Part shown: positions 1 to 7,025 of the stretch, piece by piece
How positions within the stretch are numbered: position 1 is the first letter of the stretch
How the letters are laid out: every line of letters starts with the position of its first letter
DNA from: Pseudonocardiales bacterium
GTDB taxonomy: Bacteria; Actinomycetota; Actinomycetes; Mycobacteriales; Jatrophihabitantaceae
NCBI GenBank assembly: GCA_030840415.1
Contig: JAVEEO010000212.1
Location: 1 to 12,764, forward strand
DNA length: 12,764 nt
Direction: 5' to 3'
Program-made: the position numbers and the translations under genes
Notes under the pieces: model-generated
Database searches by the model: none
What the model saw: only the letters and a program-made list of their open reading frames with translations
Told to the model about the DNA's origin: nothing

Positions 1-7
1 GGCCGCG

Positions 8-943
8 CTAGGCCAGCCGGGGTAGGACTTCGTAACCGATCACTGCCAGCAGGTCGAGGTCGGTAAGGTCGAGGAATTCGAGGTAGAGCCGATCGACACC
101 CGCATCTCGGTACTCCCTGATCCGGTCCACGGCCTCGTCGACGGTGCCGGTGATCCCGGCGGAATCGGCATGCAACTCATCCAGCGACAGTCCGAGAGAC
201 GTTGATCGCGTGTGCAGCTCAGCCGCCGTCCGTCCTACGCAGACCGTCTGCACCGTCGACAGTTGCAGCGAGGCTGGATCCCGGTCGACCTCGCGACAGG
301 CAGCGTGAACCCGATCGAACTCTGCTCTGGTCCGGCCCGGCGACAGCCAACCGGAATTGAATTCACGCGCGAATCGTGCGGCCAGCAGCGGGGTACGGCG
401 CGGGCCGCCGCCACCGATGATGATCGGCACGCCGCCCTCTCGGTGGCATCGCACGCCCGGTGCGTTCTCCAACTGATAGAACTTGCCGGCGTAGTCCAGG
501 CGCGATGACGGCGGCGTCCGCCACAGACCGGTGATGATGTCCAGCTGCTCGGTCATCCTGTCGAATCGCTCGCCCACGGCTGGAAAGTCAATGCCGAAGG
601 TTTGGTGTTCGGCCTGCCACCAACCGGCACCGAGGCCGAGTTCGATGCGGCCGCCACTCATCGCATCGGCCTGCGCGACCATGATCGCCAGCTGCGCCGG
701 CGTCCTGAACGTGACCGGGCTGACGAGGCTGCCGAGCGTGATCCCGGTGGTGTCACGGGCCAGTCCCGCCAGCGTGATCCACGCATCGGTAAGCCATTCG
801 GAACGGGGATTGTCGACGCCGACGAGATAGTGATCGGCGCGGAAGAGACCATCCAGCCCCGCGGCGCTGACGGCCAGGGCAATCGCCAACTGATCGTCGT
901 AGGACGCTCCGTTGTGGGGCTCGATCATCACGTGGATTTCCAT
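8..943 (-). CDS. LLM-class F420-dependent oxidoreductase
   Basis: A 311-residue luciferase-like monooxygenase-fold flavin/F420 enzyme. The N-terminus MEIHVMIEPHNG, the phrase GLDGLFRADHYL near residues 29-40, the segment FRTPAQLAIMVAQADAMSGGR and the glycine-rich LGLGAGWW-AEH are typical of the actinobacterial F420-dependent LLM group; GGVPIIIGGGG marks the phosphate-binding region. Such proteins form a TIM barrel and transfer hydride between coenzyme F420 and a small organic substrate; the substrate cannot be read from sequence. The ATG at 943 has an AGGA-type ribosome binding site about nine bases upstream. It is the last gene in the direction of the putative peptide-modification operon, but 116 bases separate it from the exporter, so co-transcription is uncertain. 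If it belongs to the pathway it could supply a reduction or oxidation step. The family call is confident; the role is open. Confidence 0.9.
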   Translation of the reverse strand: MEIHVMIEPHNGASYDDQLAIALAVSAAGLDGLFRADHYLVGVDNPRSEWLTDAWITLAGLARDTTGITLGSLVSPVTFRTPAQLAIMVAQADAMSGGRIELGLGAGWWQAEHQTFGIDFPAVGERFDRMTEQLDIITGLWRTPPSSRLDYAGKFYQLENAPGVRCHREGGVPIIIGGGGPRRTPLLAARFAREFNSGWLSPGRTRAEFDRVHAACREVDRDPASLQLSTVQTVCVGRTAAELHTRSTSLGLSLDELHADSAGITGTVDEAVDRIREYRDAGVDRLYLEFLDLTDLDLLAVIGYEVLPRLA

Positions 944-1059
944 GGACTCGATCCTGTCTGAATGGCTAGGACGACAAGCGGGTGCCTGCCACGCGCAGGT
1001 TCACTGGCAGCCCGCAGGGCAGATGCGTTGATATTGCGTAACCGTCAATCGCCGATCGG
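944..1059 (-). other. Intergenic gap with two small inverted repeats
   Basis: This is the only sizeable gap in the left-hand gene run. It holds CCTGC-N5-GCAGG (985-999) and GCCC-GCA-GGGC (1010-1020), both able to form short GC hairpins, with no U-run on either strand. They could be a weak terminator after the exporter gene or the leader of the oxidoreductase gene. On the minus strand TTGACG followed 17 bases later by CATCTG is a poor promoter match. I see no small gene here. Confidence 0.3.
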
Positions 1060-2286
1060 TCACACCGACTGCTGAACTTCCGATTCCGCCAGCGGCACGA
1101 ACCGGGGCCAGTGCCAGAGCCGAGAAGCTCGAATGATGAGCGGCTCGGCGAAGTACAGCACAGCGATCACCCACAGGGTGCTGCGAACACCGATCACGCC
1201 GGCCAGCCAACCGCTGGTCATCGCAGCGAGCGGAATTATGCCCCAGGTGAGCATTCGAGTGGTGGCCCATACTCGTCCAAGCTTTTCCGGTGGGCAGGTT
1301 GCCTGCCGGGCGCTGAAGCCGATGATGCTCGTCACGGCGACAGCGGCGGAGAGTCCGAAGGTGCCCACGGCGAAGGCGATCAGCCCGAGACCCGGCCGCG
1401 CCAGCGGAACCAGGATTCCGATGATCGGTCCCGCCACCAGCCCCGCGCGCCACACCGTGGCGTCGGCCCATCGTCGGATGAGCCACGGCACCGCCGCCGA
1501 ACCGAGTAGCGCGCCGACACCGCTGGCGGCGATGAGAACCCCGAACCACGCCTTCGGGGTGTCCAACTCGCGCAGGAAGAGAAAGCCCAACACGTACTGG
1601 GCGGCGGTACAGGCATTGAAAGCGGCCGAGCCCAGAGTCAGGGTCCGGAACAGTGGTTCGCGGAGAACCACGTGCAGGCCCTCGGCCAGTTCGTGCCGGA
1701 ACCGCGTCCGTGGTGGCGGCGGCACCGGTGCTGCTTCGATCTTGCGCAACAGGGCAGCCGCCACGACAAAGCTGGCGGCATCGATGATGAGCGCAAGCGG
1801 CGCACCCAGGAAGGCGACTATCGGCCCTACGACCGCACTGCCGGACAGGCCCGACGCGGTGTCGGTGAGGTTGATTCTGGAGTTCGCCCCTACCAGGCCA
1901 CTCTGCTCGACTATCTCCGGCACGAGGGCGCTATGTGCCACGTCTCCGAAAACCTGAAAGATGCCGACGAGCAGGCCGATCACCAGCAGCAGCCAGATGG
2001 AAAGGTTCCCGGTCCACGCGGCTACCGGTATGACGGCAATCAGCAGCGCACGTCCGAGGTCCGACAGAATTACCACGAGCCGGCGAGACCAGCGGTCCAC
2101 CCATACGCCGGCTATCAGCCCGAAGAGCAACCAGGCTACCTGTTCGATGCTGATCAATGCCCCCAGCTCGAAGGCTGATGCGTGCGTGGAGAAGAGAGCG
2201 ATGATCGGCAGCGCGACGTTGGTGAGGGCCGAGCCGAACGAGTTGACCCCGACCGATGCCCACAACAGGCGGAAGTTGCGATTCAT
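1060..2286 (-). CDS. MFS transporter, drug-efflux type (putative peptide exporter)
   Basis: A 408-residue major facilitator superfamily protein of the DHA3/macrolide-efflux type. The N-terminus MNRNFRLLWASVGVNSFGSA leads straight into the first membrane helix, and GLIAGVWVDRWSRR is the classic loop 2-3 motif between helices 2 and 3. Long hydrophobic stretches throughout fit about 12 membrane spans. I chose the ATG at 2286 because it starts two bases after the TAG of the upstream dioxygenase gene and matches the usual family N-terminus; a GTG at 2304 would add six residues and overlap that gene. DHA3 proteins use the proton gradient to expel small amphiphiles and antibiotics from the cytoplasm. 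Placed last in a tight run of tailoring enzymes, it most likely exports the finished product or confers self-resistance. The substrate is inferred from context only. Confidence 0.9.
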   Translation of the reverse strand: MNRNFRLLWASVGVNSFGSALTNVALPIIALFSTHASAFELGALISIEQVAWLLFGLIAGVWVDRWSRRLVVILSDLGRALLIAVIPVAAWTGNLSIWLLLVIGLLVGIFQVFGDVAHSALVPEIVEQSGLVGANSRINLTDTASGLSGSAVVGPIVAFLGAPLALIIDAASFVVAAALLRKIEAAPVPPPPRTRFRHELAEGLHVVLREPLFRTLTLGSAAFNACTAAQYVLGFLFLRELDTPKAWFGVLIAASGVGALLGSAAVPWLIRRWADATVWRAGLVAGPIIGILVPLARPGLGLIAFAVGTFGLSAAVAVTSIIGFSARQATCPPEKLGRVWATTRMLTWGIIPLAAMTSGWLAGVIGVRSTLWVIAVLYFAEPLIIRASRLWHWPRFVPLAESEVQQSV

Positions 2287-2288
2287 GG

Positions 2289-3275
2289 CTAGCGCTTCAC
2301 CCACGAGCCGACGAGGCGATTGGTGGCGATCGAGCGGGGACGGAAGGCGGTATTGCGCAGCAACCGCTTGATAGCGGTGCCTGCGTCGGCCTGTCCGTCG
2401 ACGTGGCGAATCCTGAGGGAATCGCTCGTCAGCATTCTGACGCGCACGTCGCGGGTTCCGCCTGACCAGGCGGCGCGGCCGTGCATGAACCGCGTGTTAT
2501 CGATGACCAGCACATCACCGGGCCGCCAGTTGTGCTTGAGGGTCAGTTTCTCGGCGAGTTCCCCCACGGTCGCGACGAGGTCTGGATCCAGGTCGGCTAC
2601 CCAGTCCGCCAGGACACCGGAGTGGGCAAGGCTCAGGAGGTTGTTGGCGAACGCGGGCCGTCGGGTCCACTCAGCCGTACGGATCGCCGGAGCGGAGTAC
2701 GAGATCGACAGTTGTCGTTGCTTGTCGTCGACCACGACCTCGCAATTCGGAGTGCGTGCGCACCACTCGAGGAACTCGGCAAGCGGTCGCTGGGTCTGCT
2801 CGACGAGCCGGGCGAAGGAGCACTGGTAGCGCCAGTGGATGACCGTGGAGCGCAGAACCTCCTGCACGTCCGGCGGAAGTGATTCATACAGTCGCTCTCC
2901 GTCGCAGATCAGCGTCTCTCCGCCTCGAGCGGTACTGTTCGCGCACCAGAAGACGACGGTCTGCGGGCAGATCGGCGTGTAGTAGGACTCGGCGTGCAGT
3001 GGTATCGCGTCGTTGCCGAAGTCGACCGACTCGGTGCCACGCGACGATTCGAACTTGCGCGTGGTCACCCAGTGCACATTGGCGGGGCGGACGGTGCCGA
3101 TGCTGTCGGTGAACCGTTCGAAGCTGTCCTTGTCGAGGTGGAATCCGCGCAGCAGAACGGCTCCTCGCTCAGCCACGGCGGCCAGCAACTCATCGTTGCC
3201 GGGTAGTCCGCCGGCAAGAACATCGGATGACTCGATGACGCCTCCGAGTCCCAACTCGTCACTGAGGAATTTCAT
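2289..3275 (-). CDS. TauD/TfdA-family Fe(II)/2-oxoglutarate dioxygenase with HxE motif
   Basis: A 328-residue dioxygenase of the TauD/TfdA superfamily. The N-terminal region carries GAVLLRGFHLD (about residues 38-48), the usual opening of the fold. The first iron-binding motif is His94-Ala-Glu96 in PLHAESYYT, so the facial triad is HxE rather than the HxD of taurine dioxygenase, as in clavaminate synthase and SyrP-like enzymes. GGETLICDGERLY follows at 118-130. The distal ligand is probably His265 in IDNTRFMHGR, with an arginine near 276-280 for 2-oxoglutarate. These enzymes hydroxylate, desaturate or cyclise unactivated carbons, often on amino acids or peptides. Its start overlaps the end of the ATP-grasp gene by four bases (ATGA), so the two are translationally coupled. 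I infer it oxidises the ribosomal peptide or a residue joined to it; the substrate is unknown. Confidence 0.88.
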   Translation of the reverse strand: MKFLSDELGLGGVIESSDVLAGGLPGNDELLAAVAERGAVLLRGFHLDKDSFERFTDSIGTVRPANVHWVTTRKFESSRGTESVDFGNDAIPLHAESYYTPICPQTVVFWCANSTARGGETLICDGERLYESLPPDVQEVLRSTVIHWRYQCSFARLVEQTQRPLAEFLEWCARTPNCEVVVDDKQRQLSISYSAPAIRTAEWTRRPAFANNLLSLAHSGVLADWVADLDPDLVATVGELAEKLTLKHNWRPGDVLVIDNTRFMHGRAAWSGGTRDVRVRMLTSDSLRIRHVDGQADAGTAIKRLLRNTAFRPRSIATNRLVGSWVKR

Positions 3276-4465
3276 CCGATGGCCTTTCCAAGTCCTGTCG
3301 CGTCCCGTTCGGCGCCGAGCCGCGGTTCGGACCGGGATTGGTCAGTCGGGCAGGTGCGGGCCAATGCCTGACGGTACCGTGTCCTTATCAAGTTCGTAAC
3401 GCTGCGCGTCACGGGCCGTCGGCCGGAAAGCATCCGGGCCCAGTAGGGAAGATGACGGCCCATTCCCTGCGAACTGAGCACCTTCTCCTCGAACCACAGC
3501 CACGCCCCGGTCAGGTTGACCTCCAAGAAGACCGCCCGGCCATCCTTGGTGAGCAGTACGTCGTAGGCGCCGTAGTCGATGCCCAAGCGCTGCTGCAGGA
3601 CCCGGACCATTGCCGCCGCCTGCTCCGGAATCGCCGTCGCGCGGATACGCACCTCGTCCGGGCTCATCCAGACCGCCGCGGCGGACGGCTTTTCAACCTC
3701 GAAACCGATCTGATCGGCACCTACGGCATAGATTCGCAACTCACGGATGTGCTCGACATATTCTTGGATGATCACCGGTCCGGCATCGTTTACATACTCG
3801 GCCGTCGAGTCGATGTCGACCGATTCGGGAAACGCTCCCCGGAGCAGCCCTGGTGGCCCCTCCACCCAATGGTCGGAAATCGCCTTGACAACCACCCGGT
3901 TGCTGCCGGTGACCGTCACCGCATCCTTGAGGGACGTGGACACGATGGTTCGCGGGATGGTTATGCCGCACTCACCCGCCACTCGCAGTTGTTCCAACAG
4001 TCCCGGAGTGGTTGCGTTCACCACCTCTGTCGCGACCGAACCGAGCTGGGCCACGAAAGAACTCCAATTGGCAGCGGCCAACGTGCGCACCGGGTCGGCC
4101 GCGGCAGGGGAGCGGACGGATCGTTGCTGGAAGTCACGGCGCCAGAAGAGCGCGACCCGAACGGCTACCCCATCGATCTCCAGTACGCCGTCGTCGATCC
4201 CCAGAGTCAGGTGCGAGAGCGGAGTGCTCTCAGGGTCCAGCCTGACGGTCGGCACGCCGGCTCGGGACAGCCGCCAGGCGACGGCGTCCATCTCCCCGGA
4301 CCACTCGCGGTCAGCCAGCACGACGCAGGGCACCGGCGCTCCATGAGGATCTATCGACGGCAGGGTGCGCTTGAGCACCGGCCGCTCACGAAGATCGATC
4401 ACCTGGGTCGCCAGCGTCAACTGCCGGCTCAAGGGATCAGCCAAGTACTCTGCCTTCTCGGTCAC
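3272..4465 (-). CDS. ATP-grasp peptide ligase, graspetide-synthetase-like
   Basis: A 397-residue ATP-grasp protein related to the MvdC/MvdD/TgmB ligases that build graspetides. A preATP-grasp region ends near FWRRD (107-111). The ATP-binding part includes Lys194 in VVVKAIS, the QEYV strand with Glu235, RELRIYAVG (241-249), and the metal-binding end YGAYDVLLTKDGRAVFLEVNLTGAWLWFEE with Asp302, Glu315 and Asn317. Graspetide ligases have a very similar block ending in N-x-x-G-x-W-x-W-x-E. Such enzymes phosphorylate a carboxylate and join it to an amine or hydroxyl. The start is GTG, nine bases after the JmjC stop; the end overlaps the dioxygenase gene by ATGA. The adjacent precursor lacks Asp/Glu in its tail, so the acid may be its C-terminus, Glu14, or a separate amino acid. 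Family call strong, reaction uncertain. Confidence 0.87.
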   Translation of the reverse strand: MTEKAEYLADPLSRQLTLATQVIDLRERPVLKRTLPSIDPHGAPVPCVVLADREWSGEMDAVAWRLSRAGVPTVRLDPESTPLSHLTLGIDDGVLEIDGVAVRVALFWRRDFQQRSVRSPAAADPVRTLAAANWSSFVAQLGSVATEVVNATTPGLLEQLRVAGECGITIPRTIVSTSLKDAVTVTGSNRVVVKAISDHWVEGPPGLLRGAFPESVDIDSTAEYVNDAGPVIIQEYVEHIRELRIYAVGADQIGFEVEKPSAAAVWMSPDEVRIRATAIPEQAAAMVRVLQQRLGIDYGAYDVLLTKDGRAVFLEVNLTGAWLWFEEKVLSSQGMGRHLPYWARMLSGRRPVTRSVTNLIRTRYRQALARTCPTDQSRSEPRLGAERDATGLGKAIG

Positions 4466-4474
4466 GCCGGCCGC

Positions 4475-5677
4475 CTAGGTGATGACCCGTGCGACGCCCT
4501 GGTGCCACAGCGCGTCGATCAATTCGATCAGGTCCGGATTCTGCGTCGCGTCTATGACGTTCGTGCCTGAGTCCAGAGCATGCTCGACAGCTTCCTTTCC
4601 CGCGCCCGAGACGGTGACATCCCGGTTGCCGAGATGCAGGGTGAGCTCGTCGTCCGCCGATTCCAGGTGCACGATCTGGTCGGTCAGCAGTTCTGCCTTG
4701 GTGGCCTGGGGCAGCCTGCCTACGCCCGCCGATACCGTCCGCAGGTCCGCGGGCAGCATTTGAGTCAGCATCTTGTTGGCCACCAGGCCCGCAAGCTGCG
4801 CTCGATCCAGCGTATGGATCGCGTCGATCATGGTTTCGACGCTCCTGGCCAACGTCTCCTGCATCGTCGAGGGGCGCTCCCAGAAATGCAGGGGCAGATC
4901 TTCACGCAGTTCGGGCACGTCAGCAAGCATGTCGAGAACTACCCGGGCAACCGTGTGGCCGGTGATGTCCGGAATGCCAAAGGTGAGATGCAGAGAGGGC
5001 TCTTCCTCGGTGTGCACATTGTGCACCCAGCCCCGAGGCAGCCACAGAACCGATCCTGGCGTCAACTTGTACTTCAGCGTCGGCTCATTCGAGAACAGCC
5101 GATCGTGCTCGCTGTCTTCGAGCTCGGTGGGCATCCACGGGTGGTAGTCGGACAGCGGTCCCGGTGCCGTCGGGCTCCACAATTCCCAGTACTTCTCGCC
5201 CTCCACCTGGACGATGAACGAGGACACCCGGTCGTAGTGCCGATCCAGGCTTTGACTGTACTTCGGCGTCAGGAACGCATCGGCGCTGATCGGCAAACCC
5301 AGTGCAGTCGAAAGGGATCGACAGAAGGTCGCGACGCCAGGGATGGTGCGGTCGAGAAGCGCGAAGATGAAGGTAGCGCCCTGCTCCAGGAATTCTGCCG
5401 CGGCGACCGGATTGATCCAGTCCGCCATCAGCACATCATTGGCGTCACGACCGTACTGGTAGTACTTGTAGTCAATCCTCTCGTTGTCCTTGAAGATCTC
5501 CAGGAAGGGCGGCTTCAGAGGCATGCTGGCGATGAGGTGATCCAGAACGGCGAAGCTGACTATGTCCTTGATCGGCGACTCGGGACGGGTGAACAGCAGG
5601 GGCCGGGTCGGCAAGGTGGACTCGAATTCCGATGTGTCCCCCACAAGCCGCTCGAGTGCGCTTTCCTTCGCCATCAT
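4475..5677 (-). CDS. JmjC/cupin-4 Fe(II)/2-oxoglutarate hydroxylase
   Basis: A 400-residue protein with a JmjC-type cupin related to the ribosomal-oxygenase group (NO66, MINA, YcfD). The metal site is His147-Tyr-Asp149 in RHYDRVSSFIVQVEGEKYW, and the second cupin motif is PGSVLWLPRGWVHNV with His219. SLHLTFGIP follows, as in this family. The last 150 or so residues form a helical tail, also normal for the group. These enzymes hydroxylate the beta carbon of residues in proteins or peptides. The reading frame is open further upstream, but the real start is the ATG at 5677: it follows GAAGGGA as ribosome binding site and overlaps the P450 stop by four bases (ATGATG gives a second possible start at 5674). 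I infer it hydroxylates the 30-residue peptide, perhaps preparing a site for the P450 or ligase. Confidence 0.88.
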   Translation of the reverse strand: MMAKESALERLVGDTSEFESTLPTRPLLFTRPESPIKDIVSFAVLDHLIASMPLKPPFLEIFKDNERIDYKYYQYGRDANDVLMADWINPVAAAEFLEQGATFIFALLDRTIPGVATFCRSLSTALGLPISADAFLTPKYSQSLDRHYDRVSSFIVQVEGEKYWELWSPTAPGPLSDYHPWMPTELEDSEHDRLFSNEPTLKYKLTPGSVLWLPRGWVHNVHTEEEPSLHLTFGIPDITGHTVARVVLDMLADVPELREDLPLHFWERPSTMQETLARSVETMIDAIHTLDRAQLAGLVANKMLTQMLPADLRTVSAGVGRLPQATKAELLTDQIVHLESADDELTLHLGNRDVTVSGAGKEAVEHALDSGTNVIDATQNPDLIELIDALWHQGVARVIT

Positions 5678-6843
5678 CTGGGGGTCCCTTCGTCGTTGCG
5701 AATAGTGCGGGCCACGTGCGGCGTCAAATTGGTTCGTCCGGCCGGGGGCGCGAGCAGCGTCAATACCCGCGGTCTCGACCTGCGACGGATGTGTGACGAA
5801 AGCTCGTAGGACTGGAAGATCTCGCGTGCGCACGAAACCAGCGCCTGGATGGCAAACCTGCTTGCCGGGCACATCTCGTTGCCCTTCCCGAACGGCAGGA
5901 AGGAGGCTTGCTGGTCCGGTGAGAGGCTGTGCCAACGGCTGGGCCGGAAGGTGGCGGCCTGCGGCCACACGCTCTGATCGCGATGGATGGCATGTATGGC
6001 GATCATCACCGCCTCGCCGCTGCGCAACTGGTGGGACCCGATGGCGTGATCTCGGCGGGCCTGCCTGACCAGTCGCCACGCTGTTGGGTGCAGCCGCAAC
6101 GTCTCATGGATGTGGTCCTGGAGTTTCTCATCGGTAGTGGGCGGCACGCCGTTGCGGGCGGCCAGCAGCACGACCCACTCCAATGCGACACCGGTGAAGC
6201 CGACCATCGACAGCAGGAGGCGCTGGTACAGCTCAGCCATGACGGGGGGCGTCAACGGCTGGTCAGCCAGGCTCACGGCGTCGATCAGGTCACGGGGAGG
6301 GTCGTTGACCGCCTGGCCCGCGGCGAACAGGCAGGTCAGCTCTTCCCGGACGCCGTCGACCGCGCGGTACCTTCCGCGCCGACGCGCCCGGATGTCATCG
6401 GGTATGACGGATTCCTCGACGTAAGTGTCGACGAGCTGTTGGAATCGCGGGTCGCGCTCGTATGCCATCGCGGCCGCGAAGTGCCTTCGCATGAGCCGGA
6501 CACCCCAGCCCTGATGGGGCAGCCCTCGCGTGCTGGTTGCGCCCAGGGCAGTCAGCTCGGAGTGCAGATCGTATGTCCGGGGGAGGTCGTGACTTGCGAG
6601 CCCGGAGAGCGCCCGTTGCACTACCTGCGATCGCGTGCTCCGGCCGATCGGTTCCGCGCCGATCCGCAAGAAGCCCGACTGCTCCTGGTAATCGTCACGA
6701 TTCGCGGTCAACAGCGTTCGGGCCAGCCGGCCGTCTGCGACGACCGTCGTGCCGAAGGTAAGACGTTGCACCTTGTCGGCCCGGCCGGCGACCGCTTCCC
6801 ACTTGATCAGGTAGGGCCACAGATTGCGCTTCTGGCCGAGCAT
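5674..6843 (-). CDS. Cytochrome P450 with degenerate I-helix motif
   Basis: A 389-residue soluble bacterial P450. The K-helix ExxR is Glu247-Thr-Leu-Arg250 in HETLRLHPTAWRLVRQA. The haem loop is PFGKGNEMCPASRFA with Cys325 as thiolate ligand; the glycine normally two places after it is alanine. The I-helix segment SMVGFTGVALEW (212-223) aligns with the usual AGxETTAxAL-W, but the acid is Gly and the following Thr is Phe, so the pair that delivers protons during oxygen activation is missing. P450s lacking it often catalyse phenol coupling or other unusual chemistry rather than plain hydroxylation. The ATG at 6843 has GAAGGA a little over ten bases upstream. The stop overlaps the JmjC start. 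As the first enzyme after a peptide gene with two tyrosines it may make a Tyr-Tyr or Tyr-other crosslink; that is inference. Confidence 0.9.
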   Translation of the reverse strand: MLGQKRNLWPYLIKWEAVAGRADKVQRLTFGTTVVADGRLARTLLTANRDDYQEQSGFLRIGAEPIGRSTRSQVVQRALSGLASHDLPRTYDLHSELTALGATSTRGLPHQGWGVRLMRRHFAAAMAYERDPRFQQLVDTYVEESVIPDDIRARRRGRYRAVDGVREELTCLFAAGQAVNDPPRDLIDAVSLADQPLTPPVMAELYQRLLLSMVGFTGVALEWVVLLAARNGVPPTTDEKLQDHIHETLRLHPTAWRLVRQARRDHAIGSHQLRSGEAVMIAIHAIHRDQSVWPQAATFRPSRWHSLSPDQQASFLPFGKGNEMCPASRFAIQALVSCAREIFQSYELSSHIRRRSRPRVLTLLAPPAGRTNLTPHVARTIRNDEGTPR

Positions 6844-6865
6844 CGCTTACGTGTCCTTCACTGAG

Positions 6866-6912
6866 GCGCGCACAGCGGCTGGGAACGAACTCGGGCACCT
6901 GCCGCTGCGCGC
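6866..6912 (-). promoter_or_regulatory. Intercistronic hairpin between peptide gene and P450
   Basis: On the minus-strand transcript GCGCGCAGCGGC pairs with GCCGCT-GT-GCGCGC: a 12-bp stem with one 2-base bulge and a 21-base loop. It starts seven bases after the peptide stop codon and ends 22 bases before the P450 start, leaving the P450 ribosome binding site free. There is no U-run, so it is more likely a partial terminator or an RNA-stability barrier than a full terminator. It would give more peptide transcript than enzyme transcript. Confidence 0.65.
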
Positions 6913-6919
6913 GCTTCGA

Positions 6920-7012
6920 TCAGTTGGCCTTGCCGTAGTTGCTCGAGTAGCCAGAACGAAGGGCTCGCGCCTCACCGCTGATGGCCTTCACGATGCGCTT
7001 GACCTGAACCAT
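6920..7012 (-). CDS. Putative RiPP precursor peptide, 30 residues
   Basis: A short gene of 30 codons plus TGA. Its ATG at 7012 is preceded by AAGGAGG four bases away, the best ribosome binding site in the window. The product begins MVQVKRIVKAI, continues through SGEARALR, and ends SGYSSNYGKAN. The first 19 residues are basic and helix-prone, as a leader would be; net charge is about +5. The tail has Tyr22 and Tyr26 in a near-symmetric GYSSNYG, then Lys28 and a C-terminal Asn30, with no Asp, Glu, Cys or His. It heads a run of P450, JmjC, ATP-grasp and TauD-type genes, the usual place for a precursor. I see no peptidase gene nearby to remove a leader. No similarity to known P450-RiPP cores (such as the MxYYH or KSLK-type peptides) is evident. 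Strong candidate gene; product structure unknown. Confidence 0.8.
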   Translation of the reverse strand: MVQVKRIVKAISGEARALRSGYSSNYGKAN

Positions 7013-7016
7013 GTTT

Positions 7017-7023
7017 CCTCCTT
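7017..7023 (-). promoter_or_regulatory. Ribosome binding site of the peptide gene
   Basis: AAGGAGG is fully complementary to the 16S rRNA 3' end and lies four bases (AAAC) before the ATG. It decides the start of the 30-residue peptide and argues for heavy translation. Three bases upstream of it runs a U8 tract. Confidence 0.85.
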
Positions 7024-7025
7024 GC

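Noticed and set aside
5678..6079. N-terminal extension of the JmjC gene (534-residue version)
   Set aside because: The added 133 residues overlap the P450 C-terminus, including its haem loop, and look like frame-shadow sequence; a good ribosome binding site precedes the ATG at 5677.
6695..6898. A 67-codon minus-strand frame between the peptide gene and the P450
   Set aside because: It lies inside the intercistronic hairpin and then overlaps the P450 start out of frame, with a GTG start and no ribosome binding site.
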